Shown piece after piece: positions 45,966 to 54,601 of a stretch of 64,000 nt of DNA (its first letter is position 1; each line of letters starts with the position of its first letter). The stretch is from positions 1 to 64,000 of the IMG/VR virus record IMGVR_UViG_3300031521_001337; one strand, given 5' to 3'. The notes beneath the pieces were generated by a model, which was given only the letters and a program-made list of their open reading frames with translations, was not told the DNA's origin and did not search any database. Source of the stretch: a virus. A program made the translations under genes and the position numbers.

Positions 45966-46376
45966 ATGCAAGAAATAGAAGAAATCTGAAAAGACATTCC
46001 TGAATATGAAGAAATATATCAAGTTTCTAATTTAGGAAGAATAAGAAGTTTAAATAGAATATCTAAAATTGGAAGAAAATTAAAAGGGAAAATATTAAAA
46101 TTATCTCCTAATAAATTTGGATATTTAAGATTTACTGCTGAAAATAGAAATGGAATAAAAACATTACATGTTCATAGAATAGTAATGTTAACATTTAGAC
46201 CAATCTTTGAAAATTTACAAGTAAATCATATAGATGGAAATAAATTAAATAATTCATTAGTAAATCTTGAATGGTGTACTGATTCTGAAAATAAAATTCA
46301 TGCTTACAAAAATGGATTAATGATTGGAGGAAATGAATATAGTAAAATTAAACAAGATTTACCTCGATATAAATAA
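45966..46376 (+). CDS. NUMOD4-HNH homing endonuclease, 136 aa (TGA read as Trp)
   Basis: NUMOD4 motif EIEEIWKDIPEYEEIYQVSN, in which the invariant Trp is TGA, then LGRIRSLNR; the HNH core is VHRIVMLTFRPIFENLQVNH, IDGNKLNNSLVNLEWCTDSE and NKIHAYKNG. A standard-code start at 46185 would miss the NUMOD4 half. This is the clearest recoded gene in the plus-strand block. It is embedded in a stretch rich in RNA hairpins. Confidence 0.83.
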
Positions 46377-46635
46377 CTAAATCCTGATTAGAAACTTTAT
46401 AGTAATATAAAGAATAGATGTTGCTGTATGAGATATGCAACTATTAAACTATTGGAAGTTCTCAGCAAGACCCTAACTTCATAAGCAGTACACTGATAAA
46501 GTATGTAGCTAATGAAAAGGGTGCTAAAAAGTTCAGAAATTGGTCTTTAAGAGTAAAGACATTATTTGAATATAAAAAAGTTGGTAGCTTTGAAGTTCAC
46601 TCAACCTAAGCGTAGGTTGTTTATTAAACTATTGA
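46377..46635 (+). other. Structured RNA segment downstream of the HNH gene
   Basis: Series of perfect hairpins: CTTTATA-GTAA-TATAAAG, GTTGC/GCAAC, GAAGTT/AACTTC, GTCTTT-AAGAGT-AAAGAC, CAACCT-AAGCGT-AGGTTG. No gene. Together with 45759-45965 it brackets the HNH gene like a group I intron or an HNH-associated RNA, but conserved intron core elements were not identified with confidence. Confidence 0.45.
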
Positions 46636-46705
46636 GGGGTGAAGATATAAGTCCATGCATTGAATGAATTAAATAACAATGGCAATAAAATCTTCACCCC
46701 GTTTT
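46636..46705 (+). terminator. Terminator-like long inverted repeat
   Basis: GGGGTGAAGAT (46636-46646) and ATCTTCACCCC (46690-46700), perfect 11 bp, followed by GTTTTAC. The loop is long (43 nt). Confidence 0.65.
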
Positions 46706-46725
46706 ACTTTTAAAACTAATTAATC

Positions 46726-46875
46726 ATGACAAAATTTAAAAAGAAATCTGTTTACTCTTTTCTGTTTATAGTATTAGTAGCACTTGGTGCACTTGTATTT
46801 GGCTTTGCTGCGGTTAAAATCTTTAGTGGACCATCAACTCCAGACAAAGTTTATTACGAACCTGATACAAAATAA
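46726..46875 (+). CDS. Small membrane protein, 49 aa
   Basis: MTKFKKKSVYSFLFIVLVAL, then GALVFGFAAVKIFSGPST: a basic N-terminus and one helix. One base before the next ATG. Function unknown. Confidence 0.55.
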   Translation: MTKFKKKSVYSFLFIVLVALGALVFGFAAVKIFSGPSTPDKVYYEPDTK

Positions 46876-46876
46876 T

Positions 46877-47566
46877 ATGAAAAAACTCTTAACTATTTTA
46901 GGTATTTTATTAAGTATTATTTTACTTGTAATATTATACTCACCAATTGGTAGTCCTTCGAATTACCAATCGGATTCTCATACGATTACTTATCATACTC
47001 CAAAGTATGAAGCATTGCCCTCAAGTGCTGGTTTAAATTATAAAGCTAGTACTACTGTAGAATATCAAGCTGAACCTATTCAAACATCTAATGTGAATGT
47101 ATCTAATATAACTTCACATATGAATTCTACTTCATCACAAGTTTCAACACAACAACAAAGTGTTTCAAACTATAGTCATGAAAATACTTCTGTAACATCT
47201 CCAAATTATCCAAATATTCCCTTATTAACTAATACTTCACATAGTCAATCTATGTCACAATCTACTCCTACTGAATCAGCTGTATCTTTATCAGAAACTA
47301 AATCTGAAGATAAAGTAGAAGCATTGAACATAGCTCAAAGATGTAACGATCATTCACAAGATTGTGGTCGTTGGGTTTGGCATGAAGGTTATTGGAGTTA
47401 TTGGTGGGGATGTCAAGGTAAACATTGGGTTGATGGATATTGGGAATATGTTTATGAAGATTGTCCTCCAGGTGTACCTGTTGGTGATGGTATTTTCATA
47501 CTAGTAGCTTTAGCTATGATATATGTTTTATTCAAAAATTTTAAATTATGTCCAAAGATGAAGTAA
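46877..47566 (+). CDS. Envelope protein with Trp/Tyr-rich motif, 229 aa
   Basis: N-terminal membrane anchor LLTILGILLSIILLVILYSP, a Ser/Thr/Asn-rich spacer of about 120 residues, then a Trp-rich segment CGRWVWHEGYWSYWWGCQGK and HWVDGYWEYVYEDCPPGVPV (two YW repeats with Cys), and a C-terminal helix IFILVALAMIYVLF. All Trp are TGG. The design suggests a surface-exposed or periplasmic spanning protein. Start at 46877, right after the previous stop. Confidence 0.6.
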   Translation: MKKLLTILGILLSIILLVILYSPIGSPSNYQSDSHTITYHTPKYEALPSSAGLNYKASTTVEYQAEPIQTSNVNVSNITSHMNSTSSQVSTQQQSVSNYSHENTSVTSPNYPNIPLLTNTSHSQSMSQSTPTESAVSLSETKSEDKVEALNIAQRCNDHSQDCGRWVWHEGYWSYWWGCQGKHWVDGYWEYVYEDCPPGVPVGDGIFILVALAMIYVLFKNFKLCPKMK

Positions 47567-47772
47567 TACTTGCTTTAAAAGAAATTGAAGCAATTGAAAC
47601 AGGAATTGTTGAACAAACTTATGTTCAATATAAATGGATTAATGGAATTCTTTGGTTAGGAAATTATTATATTGAAGATGAAAGACAAGGTTTAGCATTT
47701 CCTTATAAAGATAATAATATTTCTTTAAATGATTTAAATAATTTTCTTAATAAACAATATAAATTTTCTTAA
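47548..47772 (+). CDS. Small hypothetical protein, 74 aa
   Basis: MSKDEVILALKEIEAIETGI, then QYKWINGILWLGNYYIEDER. Overlaps the preceding gene by 19 bases. Start resembles that of the next gene (MTKDEAIAL). Confidence 0.5.
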   Translation: MSKDEVILALKEIEAIETGIVEQTYVQYKWINGILWLGNYYIEDERQGLAFPYKDNNISLNDLNNFLNKQYKFS

Positions 47773-47774
47773 TA

Positions 47775-48053
47775 ATGACTAAAGACGAAGCAATAGCTTT
47801 AGGATTTAATCCACTCCCACATTTTACAATAACAGGTGCTTTAATCTATGACTTAGGTCGTGATAGGCATCTGTCATTAGGATGTGTTGGTGAAGCAAAT
47901 GAAATGATATGGATTTGTTCTTCTGATCATAAAGATCCTAAAAAGATTACAGATTTAATTTGTATTCATAATTTTGATCATGATGGTTTATTAACCGAAG
48001 AAAAATTAAAAGCAATTCTAACAGCCTTAACTTGGCCTAAAAATACAAAATAA
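47775..48053 (+). CDS. Small hypothetical protein, 92 aa
   Basis: MTKDEAIALGFNPLPHFTIT, LIYDLGRDRHLSLGCVGEAN. Alpha/beta, soluble; no family known. Its stop abuts the OmpA-like start. Confidence 0.52.
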   Translation: MTKDEAIALGFNPLPHFTITGALIYDLGRDRHLSLGCVGEANEMIWICSSDHKDPKKITDLICIHNFDHDGLLTEEKLKAILTALTWPKNTK

Positions 48054-49190
48054 ATGAAAAAAGTTTTAATCATTGTATTACTCTCATTAAGTATGAGTAT
48101 GTTCGCTTTTAAACCAATGTATTCCAAATGGACTGCAACAGTAGAAGCTGGTGTTAATCGTTTTGATGGTGACATCAATCAAGCTCTTGTAAACACATTT
48201 CCAACCTCAAATTGGAATCCTACAATTGGTGGTAATATTGAATATAAACTAACTCCAGTATATGGTTTAAGTTTAAATGGATATTATGTACCTATTAATG
48301 CTAATACTCAATATTATATTATACCATTAGCTCAAAGTTCTTTGATTAATGTTACAACTAAAATATCTACAATAGCTATTAATGGTACTGTTGATTTTAC
48401 ACATTTAATGTTTCCATATACTAAAACTAAATGGACTGTTAATGGGTCTATAGGAATTGGTTATGCATATTATAAATATGGATTTCATTCATTACCTGAT
48501 TCATACGGCAATGCCGTTACCATGCCAACATCAATTTCTCTGAAGTATAATGCTTCAGATCGGATTGATGTTGGCGCTAAGGTATCTTATATATGTTTTA
48601 ATAAAGATAACTTAGAAGGATTACATGGATGGAAAGGTGTTACTAATGACCGAGTAGGTTTAGGAACTATATTTATTTCATATAAATTTAACCCTAAACG
48701 TTATCCTGTTAAAGATAATACATTACAATTAGAATTATCAAAAGTATCTGCACGTGTTTATGATCTTAATAAAAAGGTTAAAAAACAATCGGATAAATTG
48801 GATACTTTAACTTCTTATGTGTTAAACCGGACAGAAAATACTTGTATCAAAGATACTAATATTCTTGTTGAAGACATTCCCGCAGTATATTTTGATTTTG
48901 ATAAAGCTGATCTTGATGATTGGGCTCTTATTACTATATCTAAATTTGCAGAAATTCTACAAGATAATCCTAAATTTAAAGTTGATATTTTAGGTTATTG
49001 TGATTATATTGGTAACGAACCTTACAATTTTAAACTAAGTGACAAACGTGTTGCTCGTGTTAAAAAAGAGTTGGTTGAAATCTGGAGAATAGATCCTAAA
49101 AGGATTTGTACTGATGGACGTGGTAAACTTAATGATCCAAAAATGAAATATCGTCCTAATAGACGATGTGATCTTTTCATTATTAAATAA
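48054..49190 (+). CDS. OmpA-family outer-membrane protein, 378 aa
   Basis: Signal peptide MKKVLIIVLLSLSMSMFAFK, an eight-stranded beta-barrel-like N-terminal domain (residues about 25-215, alternating hydrophobic strands), a coiled-coil linker VYDLNKKVKKQSDKLDTL, and a C-terminal OmpA peptidoglycan-binding domain VYFDFDKADLDDWALITISK, KVDILGYCDYIGNEPYNFKL and SDKRVARVKKELV. Complete OmpA-like porins are unusual in phages. It may remodel or cap the host surface, or block superinfection. Trp codons are TGG. Confidence 0.8.
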   Translation: MKKVLIIVLLSLSMSMFAFKPMYSKWTATVEAGVNRFDGDINQALVNTFPTSNWNPTIGGNIEYKLTPVYGLSLNGYYVPINANTQYYIIPLAQSSLINVTTKISTIAINGTVDFTHLMFPYTKTKWTVNGSIGIGYAYYKYGFHSLPDSYGNAVTMPTSISLKYNASDRIDVGAKVSYICFNKDNLEGLHGWKGVTNDRVGLGTIFISYKFNPKRYPVKDNTLQLELSKVSARVYDLNKKVKKQSDKLDTLTSYVLNRTENTCIKDTNILVEDIPAVYFDFDKADLDDWALITISKFAEILQDNPKFKVDILGYCDYIGNEPYNFKLSDKRVARVKKELVEIWRIDPKRICTDGRGKLNDPKMKYRPNRRCDLFIIK

Positions 49191-49221
49191 AAAATTCTAA
49201 GTTTAATTAAATAAAGTTTTT

Positions 49222-49632
49222 ATGAAAAAAACGCATGCAATTTTTGCCGCTTTAGTAGCTTTAGCGGTAGCAGGAAGCGCAACTTCTTGTAGAAGAAATT
49301 CAGGGTATCCTATGTCACCAACAGCGGGGCAAGAATACTATGATGAAAGTGGTAATCGCTCTGTATGGAATAGCGCTGGTTATTGGATGATTTATTCATC
49401 TATGAACGGTCGTCCTTCAGGTGTAACCCATTATTATCCTTCTTCTGGAACTTATCGTAATTCTGCAAATCATGTAATTACTCGTCCGTCATCTGTACCG
49501 GCTTTCCGTACTGCAGCACCAACTCGTTCATCAATGTTCAGTGGTTCACATAGTACTGGTTCATCATCTCGCTCAGGTGGATTTGGATCATCAGGTCATA
49601 GCTTCGGTGGTGGTCACGGTTTCGGTGGTTGA
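49222..49632 (+). CDS. YgiB-like lipoprotein with Gly/Ser-rich tail, 136 aa (TGA at the end)
   Basis: Signal peptide with lipobox VAGSATSCRRN (Cys 23), then SAGYWMIYSSMNGRPSGVTH, TRPSSVPAFRTAAPTRSSMF and a tail SSRSGGFGSSGHSFGGGHGF-GG. The tail resembles E. coli YgiB/YjfM, whose gene neighbours ygiC, and here a YgiC-like gene follows. It ends at TGA; if that is Trp it would run on to 49668 (FGGWFSIKKMRDLHC), into the terminator hairpin, so a real stop is likelier. Confidence 0.62.
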   Translation: MKKTHAIFAALVALAVAGSATSCRRNSGYPMSPTAGQEYYDESGNRSVWNSAGYWMIYSSMNGRPSGVTHYYPSSGTYRNSANHVITRPSSVPAFRTAAPTRSSMFSGSHSTGSSSRSGGFGSSGHSFGGGHGFGG

Positions 49633-49649
49633 TTTTCGATAAAGAAAAT

Positions 49650-49675
49650 GAGGGATTTACATTGTTAAATCCCTC
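49650..49675 (+). terminator. Terminator after the YgiB-like gene
   Basis: GAGGGATTTA, 6-base loop, TAAATCCCTC; a short A/T-rich stretch AATTATTT follows. Confidence 0.6.
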
Positions 49676-49708
49676 AATTATTTAACAAAAACATTTACAA
49701 AACATAAA

Positions 49709-50815
49709 ATGATTAGACTTAAAATAAATCCTAGATCAGATTATAAACAAAAATTATCTGATTTAGGTTTCGAATTCAATGAAAACTATTGGCTCGAAAA
49801 TGCCGTGTATTCTTTTTCATCAAAAGAAATTGAAGAAATTGAAAAAGCAACTGTTGAATGTTATCAAATGTATTGTGCTGCCGTACAACATGTTATTGAT
49901 AATAATCTTTGGGACAAATTACATATCCCCGCTGAAATGATTCCAGTAATCGTTGACTCGTGGAATAGTGATGAATTGTCACTGTATGGTCGCTTTGATT
50001 TTGCATTTATCAATGGTGTTCCAAAATGTCTTGAATTTAATGCTGATACCCCGACATCTCTATTTGAAGCAGCCATTGTACAATGGATGTGGAAAGAAGA
50101 AGTATATCCTGGTAATGATCAGTTCAATTCAATTCATGAAGCCCTTATTCAAAGTTGGAAAGACATTCATACACAATATCAATCGGATATGTATTATTTT
50201 GCATGTGGTAAAGAAAATCTTGAAGATCATACTACCACTGCATACATACTATCAACTGCTGCTGAAGCTGGATTGAATGTAACGTTGATGGATGTTGAAG
50301 AAATTCATTCGAATGATGAATTGTTTACTGACGCTGATGGTAATAACCTTGATGTTCTTTTTAAATTGTATCCATATGAATGGATGTTCAACGAAGAGTT
50401 TGGAAAAACTATTCCTGTATGTGCAACAACATTCATCGAACCTCTTTGGAAAGCCGTTATGAGCAACAAGTATTTACTTACTATTGTAGCCAAATTGTTT
50501 CCTAATTCTCCATACGTATTAAAAGCTTCTGATCAACCGCTTCCTGGTAACTATTGTAAAAAACCAATATTCTCAAGAGAAGGTGCTAACGTAACCCTTG
50601 TAAAAAATGGTGAAGTTCTTGAAGAAACTGAAGGTGAATATGGAGAAGAAGGATTTATCTTCCAAGAACTTGTTGATATACCGTCTTTTGATGGAATGTA
50701 TCCGATCTTAGGATCGTGGGTTATTGGTGGAGAGTCTTGTGGTTTTGGTATCCGTGAAACATCGTCAAGAATTACTGACAACATGTCGTATTTTGTACCT
50801 CATATCATTCAGTAA
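49709..50815 (+). CDS. YgiC/YjfC-family ATP-grasp ligase, 368 aa
   Basis: Related to the synthetase domain of glutathionylspermidine synthase. Motifs: LSLYGRFDFAFINGVPKCLE, LEFNADTPTSLFEAAIVQWM, DVLFKLYPYEWMFNEEFGK, then KKPIFSREGANVTLVKNG and the ATP-grasp end GIRETSSRITDNMSYFVPHI. Length near the family norm of about 385. Substrate unknown; the family is predicted to form an amide bond between a peptide or polyamine and a carboxylate. In bacteria it lies beside ygiB/yjfM membrane genes; here it follows a YgiB-like lipoprotein. Start at the ATG at 49709. Confidence 0.82.
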   Translation: MIRLKINPRSDYKQKLSDLGFEFNENYWLENAVYSFSSKEIEEIEKATVECYQMYCAAVQHVIDNNLWDKLHIPAEMIPVIVDSWNSDELSLYGRFDFAFINGVPKCLEFNADTPTSLFEAAIVQWMWKEEVYPGNDQFNSIHEALIQSWKDIHTQYQSDMYYFACGKENLEDHTTTAYILSTAAEAGLNVTLMDVEEIHSNDELFTDADGNNLDVLFKLYPYEWMFNEEFGKTIPVCATTFIEPLWKAVMSNKYLLTIVAKLFPNSPYVLKASDQPLPGNYCKKPIFSREGANVTLVKNGEVLEETEGEYGEEGFIFQELVDIPSFDGMYPILGSWVIGGESCGFGIRETSSRITDNMSYFVPHIIQ

Positions 50816-51197
50816 ACAAATAAGAGAATTGCTAATTAGTTGATCGTGAATAAATATTGTGAGAAACCAAAGTCCTCACCTTAGCATTATACTTGAAATG
50901 GTATGAGTTCATTAATTCCATAGATCAAATATTAGAGTTATAGATATATTATTTTTATGGTTAATATAATTTCAATCTCTTTGGAAAGGATTGACAATTC
51001 TTTTTTTAAACTTATTAGTTGGGCATGTGGTTAAGTAAATGGAGTAGCTGTAGAGTCGCTACAATAGCATACATGAAAGTGAGATATAGGTTCGAGTCCT
51101 AGCCTGTCTTTGAAGTCAGAGATACCGAAAGGACTTTGTGCTAATAGGTTTTTTCAAAACAAATCAATATTATTAATAAATTAACAAAGAAGTTCTT
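50816..51197 (+). ncRNA. Structured non-coding region with tRNA-like T-arm
   Basis: No gene. Contains GTAGC-TGTAGAGTC-GCTAC, a T-arm-like TAGG-TTCGAGT-CCTA, AAGTC/GACTT, and long-range complements AAAGTCC (near 50870) with GGACTTT (near 51134) and TTAGCA with TGCTAA in an order that forms a pseudoknot or alternative folds. A degraded tRNA or a new structured RNA. Confidence 0.4.
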
Positions 51198-51404
51198 ATG
51201 AAGAAGAAGAATGGAGTTAACCACTCAATGGAGTTGAAAGTAATTATACGTCGCAAATCAGTAATCGAAAGATTGGAAACACAGTTAAAAGCTGGTACTA
51301 AGCAAACTAAAACTGCTGGTATTGTACCACTTACTGATGCTGATCGTGCACGTATTCAAAAAGAACTTGAAACGTTAAAAAATCGATTAACTCGTAACAA
51401 GTAA
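51198..51404 (+). CDS. Small basic coiled-coil protein, 68 aa
   Basis: VIIRRKSVIERLETQLKAGT, DADRARIQKELETLKNRLTR. Helical and positively charged. Linked by four bases to the large next gene. Possibly a subunit of that system. Confidence 0.55.
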   Translation: MKKKNGVNHSMELKVIIRRKSVIERLETQLKAGTKQTKTAGIVPLTDADRARIQKELETLKNRLTRNK

Positions 51405-51408
51405 AATC

Positions 51409-53565
51409 ATGTTAAATTTTAACAAACAACTTCAAGCCCAACTTGCACTAATGTGTGAAGTGGGTAAACTTTTCAGGTCTGAAATGACGGGTGATCAAGT
51501 GTGGGATTTATATCTCAAATCATTTGAAGATGATCCTATGTTTAGAGATCCGGAAAGTTCTGAACACAATTGTAATTTGTGTAAGAATTTCCTTCGTCGT
51601 TACGGTAATATCGTAGCAATCACACCAGCTAATGGAATTCTTTCATTATTTGATTTTGAAGGCCCTGGTGAATTCTTACCTGTAACAATCGCGTTGTCTG
51701 CTGCTTTAAGTAAAGCTCCAATAGCAAACATTTTCACGGAAACGTATGATGAATTGAATTCATTACCTTATGAACAATGTAAGAAAACTCTTACTAAGTT
51801 TCGTTTAGGTATTGACAAAAACGATAAACGTTATACCAGAGAAGAAGCTGAAAAATTCGGTGTTGTTAAACCTAACGAAGTAGTTACATTCAATCATATG
51901 CACCTGGATATTCCAGCTATGTATGTTGATAAGACTGGTAAGTCAAGTGCAACAATTATGGCTGATTTCAGATCTTCGAAAGAAGTATTTGAACGCGCCA
52001 TGCAAGAAATTCACATTGATACATTGAATCTTGTAAAAGATTTGATTATTCAAGGTTCATTACTTGATGGTCAAACACATTTGTATAAAGTTGAGCAATT
52101 CATACCTTTGAAAAAAGAATATGATGCTCTTGCTGCTAACAAACGTGCTGCATGGTGTTGGATAAAATCTTACAATTTACCTATTGCAAAATTCAGAAAT
52201 GAGTTACTTGGAGTGTTATGCTCGGAGTTATCAGAAGGTAAAGAGTTAAATGCTGCTGTCCAATCTTGGAACAAACGTGTTGATCCGGCTAACTATATGA
52301 AAGCTGTCGCACCTATTACTAAGAAACAAATTGAGGAAGCTCAAAAGTTTGTGGAAAATAACGGATACACTGAATCGTTTAATCGACGTTTTGCAATTCT
52401 CGACGACATCAAAGTTGCTGAAATTCTCCATAGTAATGTAGGTGATGGTAGTATTCCATCTGTATCAATTTTTGATTCTGTTAAACCGGCTGTGTCAACT
52501 CGTCACAAACGTAGCGAGTTTGATGATGTTAAAGAAGTATCTATTGAATCATTTATGAAGGATATCCTTCCTGCTTGTATATCAGTTGAAGCTTTCTTAG
52601 CAAACAATCACGGTGGTAATATGGTGTCATTAACTACTGCTAATAATCCGGATTCTAAGTCAATATTTAAATGGGATAACAACTATAGTTGGACGTTCAA
52701 TGGTAATTTAGCTGGTAAATCTCAGTTACGTGAAGCAGTTTCTGCATCAGGTGGTCGTGTTGATGGTGTATTTCGTTTTAGTCATTCTTGGAATGAACTA
52801 GAACCTAATCAATCATTAATGGATTTACATGTATTCATGCCTGGTAATTCTCATCGTGCCGATGATATTGTTCATAATACATATGGTTCTGGACGACGTG
52901 TTGGTTGGAATAATCGTACTGATAGTCAATCTGGTGGCGTTCAAGATGTTGATTATACTTCAGCAGCCCCAGCAGGATATATTCCTGTTGAGAATATTAC
53001 TTTTCCTGACATTAACAAAATGCCAGAAGGTAAGTATATTTGTAAAATTCATAATTGGAATTTTAGAACAACAGGTGGTCGTGGTAAAGCAGAAATTGAA
53101 TTTGATGGAGAAATCTTTCAATATGAATATCCTGCAACTAAATGTCATCAATGGGTTACTATTGCTGAAGTTACATTGAAAAATGGTAAATTTACTATTG
53201 ATCATAAAATTGAACCAGTTAATGGTTCAAGAGAACTTTACAATATACAAACCAATGAATTTCATAAAGTAAACTTAGTTTGCTTGAGTCCGAATCATTG
53301 GGGAGATAATAATGTTGGAAACAAACATTACTTCTTCATGTTAGACAAATGTAAATCTCCATCTTCTATTCGTAGTTTCCACGCAGAGAACTTAATACCT
53401 GAATTAGCAGAACATCGTAAAGTACTTGAAGTATTGGGTAACACCACTATGATAGCACCGGCAGATAAGCAGTTATCTGGTTTAGGTTTCAATGCAACTG
53501 TTCGTGATGAACTTATTGTCAAAGTACAAGGTTCATTTAAACGTATGCTTAAAATTAAGTTTTAA
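51409..53565 (+). CDS. Large beta-sandwich-type protein, 718 aa
   Basis: N-terminal 400 residues are alpha/beta (ITPANGILSLFDFEGPGEFL, DKNDKRYTREEAEKFGVVKP). The C-terminal part contains VFRFSHSWNELEPNQSLMDL, HVFMPGNSHRADDIVHNTYG, VDYTSAAPAGYIPVENITFP and GKYICKIHNWNFRTTGGRGK, a layout like YfaP/DUF2135-type secreted beta-sandwich proteins (Asp-Leu-His-Val, Asp-x-Asp). No signal peptide. Such proteins occur near VWA/MoxR and Ter-type stress genes. Function not established. All Trp are TGG. Confidence 0.55.
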   Translation: MLNFNKQLQAQLALMCEVGKLFRSEMTGDQVWDLYLKSFEDDPMFRDPESSEHNCNLCKNFLRRYGNIVAITPANGILSLFDFEGPGEFLPVTIALSAALSKAPIANIFTETYDELNSLPYEQCKKTLTKFRLGIDKNDKRYTREEAEKFGVVKPNEVVTFNHMHLDIPAMYVDKTGKSSATIMADFRSSKEVFERAMQEIHIDTLNLVKDLIIQGSLLDGQTHLYKVEQFIPLKKEYDALAANKRAAWCWIKSYNLPIAKFRNELLGVLCSELSEGKELNAAVQSWNKRVDPANYMKAVAPITKKQIEEAQKFVENNGYTESFNRRFAILDDIKVAEILHSNVGDGSIPSVSIFDSVKPAVSTRHKRSEFDDVKEVSIESFMKDILPACISVEAFLANNHGGNMVSLTTANNPDSKSIFKWDNNYSWTFNGNLAGKSQLREAVSASGGRVDGVFRFSHSWNELEPNQSLMDLHVFMPGNSHRADDIVHNTYGSGRRVGWNNRTDSQSGGVQDVDYTSAAPAGYIPVENITFPDINKMPEGKYICKIHNWNFRTTGGRGKAEIEFDGEIFQYEYPATKCHQWVTIAEVTLKNGKFTIDHKIEPVNGSRELYNIQTNEFHKVNLVCLSPNHWGDNNVGNKHYFFMLDKCKSPSSIRSFHAENLIPELAEHRKVLEVLGNTTMIAPADKQLSGLGFNATVRDELIVKVQGSFKRMLKIKF

Positions 53566-53566
53566 G

Positions 53567-53782
53567 ATGGGAAAAATCACAAAAATAACAGTAAAAGTTC
53601 CACAGGAAGTAACACTTCCTGATGGAATTTATAGTGGAACTTGGGGTGGTTATGTTATTGATATTAAATTCAATGGCAAAAATTACGAACTTACTACTGA
53701 AGAAGGAGTAAGAGGAATTGATATTAAAGTTGTAGTAACCATTAAAGATGGAGTTGCAACATATAGTGAACTTAAAAATTAA
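53567..53782 (+). CDS. Small beta protein, 71 aa
   Basis: MGKITKITVKVPQEVTLPDG, GTWGGYVIDIKFNGKNYELT. Beta-rich; begins one base after the large protein's stop. Function unknown. Confidence 0.55.
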   Translation: MGKITKITVKVPQEVTLPDGIYSGTWGGYVIDIKFNGKNYELTTEEGVRGIDIKVVVTIKDGVATYSELKN

Positions 53783-53803
53783 ATTCTAAAATAATTCAAA
53801 CAA

Positions 53804-53944
53804 ATGAAAAAACAATTAGTTGATTTTTACAATGCATATGTTGCATCAGGATCTAATGTATCCGCTCACGCGATTGCTAATGGAGTAACTAATACCGATT
53901 GCGTACTTATGGTACAAATGGGTAAGAAGTACTCTGAAGCATAA
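53804..53944 (+). CDS. Small protein, 46 aa
   Basis: MKKQLVDFYNAYVASGSNVS, AHAIANGVTNTDCVLMVQMG. Helical; stop 7 bases before the tRNA-like element. Unknown. Confidence 0.45.
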   Translation: MKKQLVDFYNAYVASGSNVSAHAIANGVTNTDCVLMVQMGKKYSEA

Positions 53945-53951
53945 AAACCCT

Positions 53952-54037
53952 TTGGATATAGCTCAGCCTGGTTAGAGCGTCGGCAGCAAGACAAAAACAT
54001 TAGCCGGAGGTCGGAGGTTCAAATCCTTTTATCCATA
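53952..54037 (+). tRNA. tRNA-like element with 18-nt anticodon loop
   Basis: Acceptor stem TTGGATA/TATCCAT (end pair T-T), D arm GCTC...GAGC, anticodon stem TCGGC/GCCGG, but its loop is 18 nt instead of 7, then variable AGGTC and T arm GGAGG-TTCAAAT-CCTTT. The 11 extra nucleotides make the anticodon unreadable. It is a degraded tRNA, one needing processing, or a tRNA mimic. Confidence 0.55.
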
Positions 54038-54226
54038 CAAAATAAAATGGTAAAAACGCGTATGTGTATAAAACGGGAAGACGTCGCTGCTGGATTCAGC
54101 CAATTGGAAACAATTGATCGATACTCACACATTAACTTAGTAATCTTCTTAGGGTTATATTAGATGTGAGTGAAAATACACACCATTTTTTAAAATACAC
54201 AATTATTAATTAAAACAAAAAAGCTT
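54038..54226 (+). other. Structured spacer
   Basis: No gene. Contains CAATTG-GAAA-CAATTG (perfect 6-bp stem with GAAA tetraloop, about 54102-54117) and ATGTGT/ACACAT. Probably a leader for the next gene. Confidence 0.4.
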
Positions 54227-54601
54227 ATGTACAAACAAGCGAGTAAAGCAAAATTACGTATCGCCGTTATTGGCGTAGGTTTATTATCAGTTGAGCAGTT
54301 ATGGTCTGCTAATGTTAATGACCTTATTAACACAGAAGAATTACTTCAAGAAGAAGTATCAAAACTTGAAAAGACCTCTCGTAGAGCTACTCAAGTTAAA
54401 TCAAAAGATACTGAAATTTTAAAATTGAAATTAGCTATTGTAAGCGATGTTCTTGATACCCTTGTTGCAGAACAAGAAGCACGTAAAACTGCTGCTGATG
54501 TCAAAAAACATAATGCTGAAATCGATGCCCTTATTGCTAAGAAACAAGGTGAAGCTCGTGAAGGTCTTTCAATTGAAGAATTGGAAAAATTACGTAAGTA
54601 A
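54227..54601 (+). CDS. Helical coiled-coil protein, 124 aa
   Basis: KLRIAVIGVGLLSVEQLWSA at the start, then a charged helix SKLEKTSRRATQVKSKDTEI and IDALIAKKQGEAREGLSIEE. Its stop overlaps the ATPase ATG (TAATG). Partner of the ATPase by position. Confidence 0.55.
   Translation: MYKQASKAKLRIAVIGVGLLSVEQLWSANVNDLINTEELLQEEVSKLEKTSRRATQVKSKDTEILKLKLAIVSDVLDTLVAEQEARKTAADVKKHNAEIDALIAKKQGEAREGLSIEELEKLRK

Noticed and set aside
45759-46705. Group I intron around the HNH gene
   Set aside because: No interrupted host gene and no confident P7/P3 core were found; kept only as a structured-RNA candidate.
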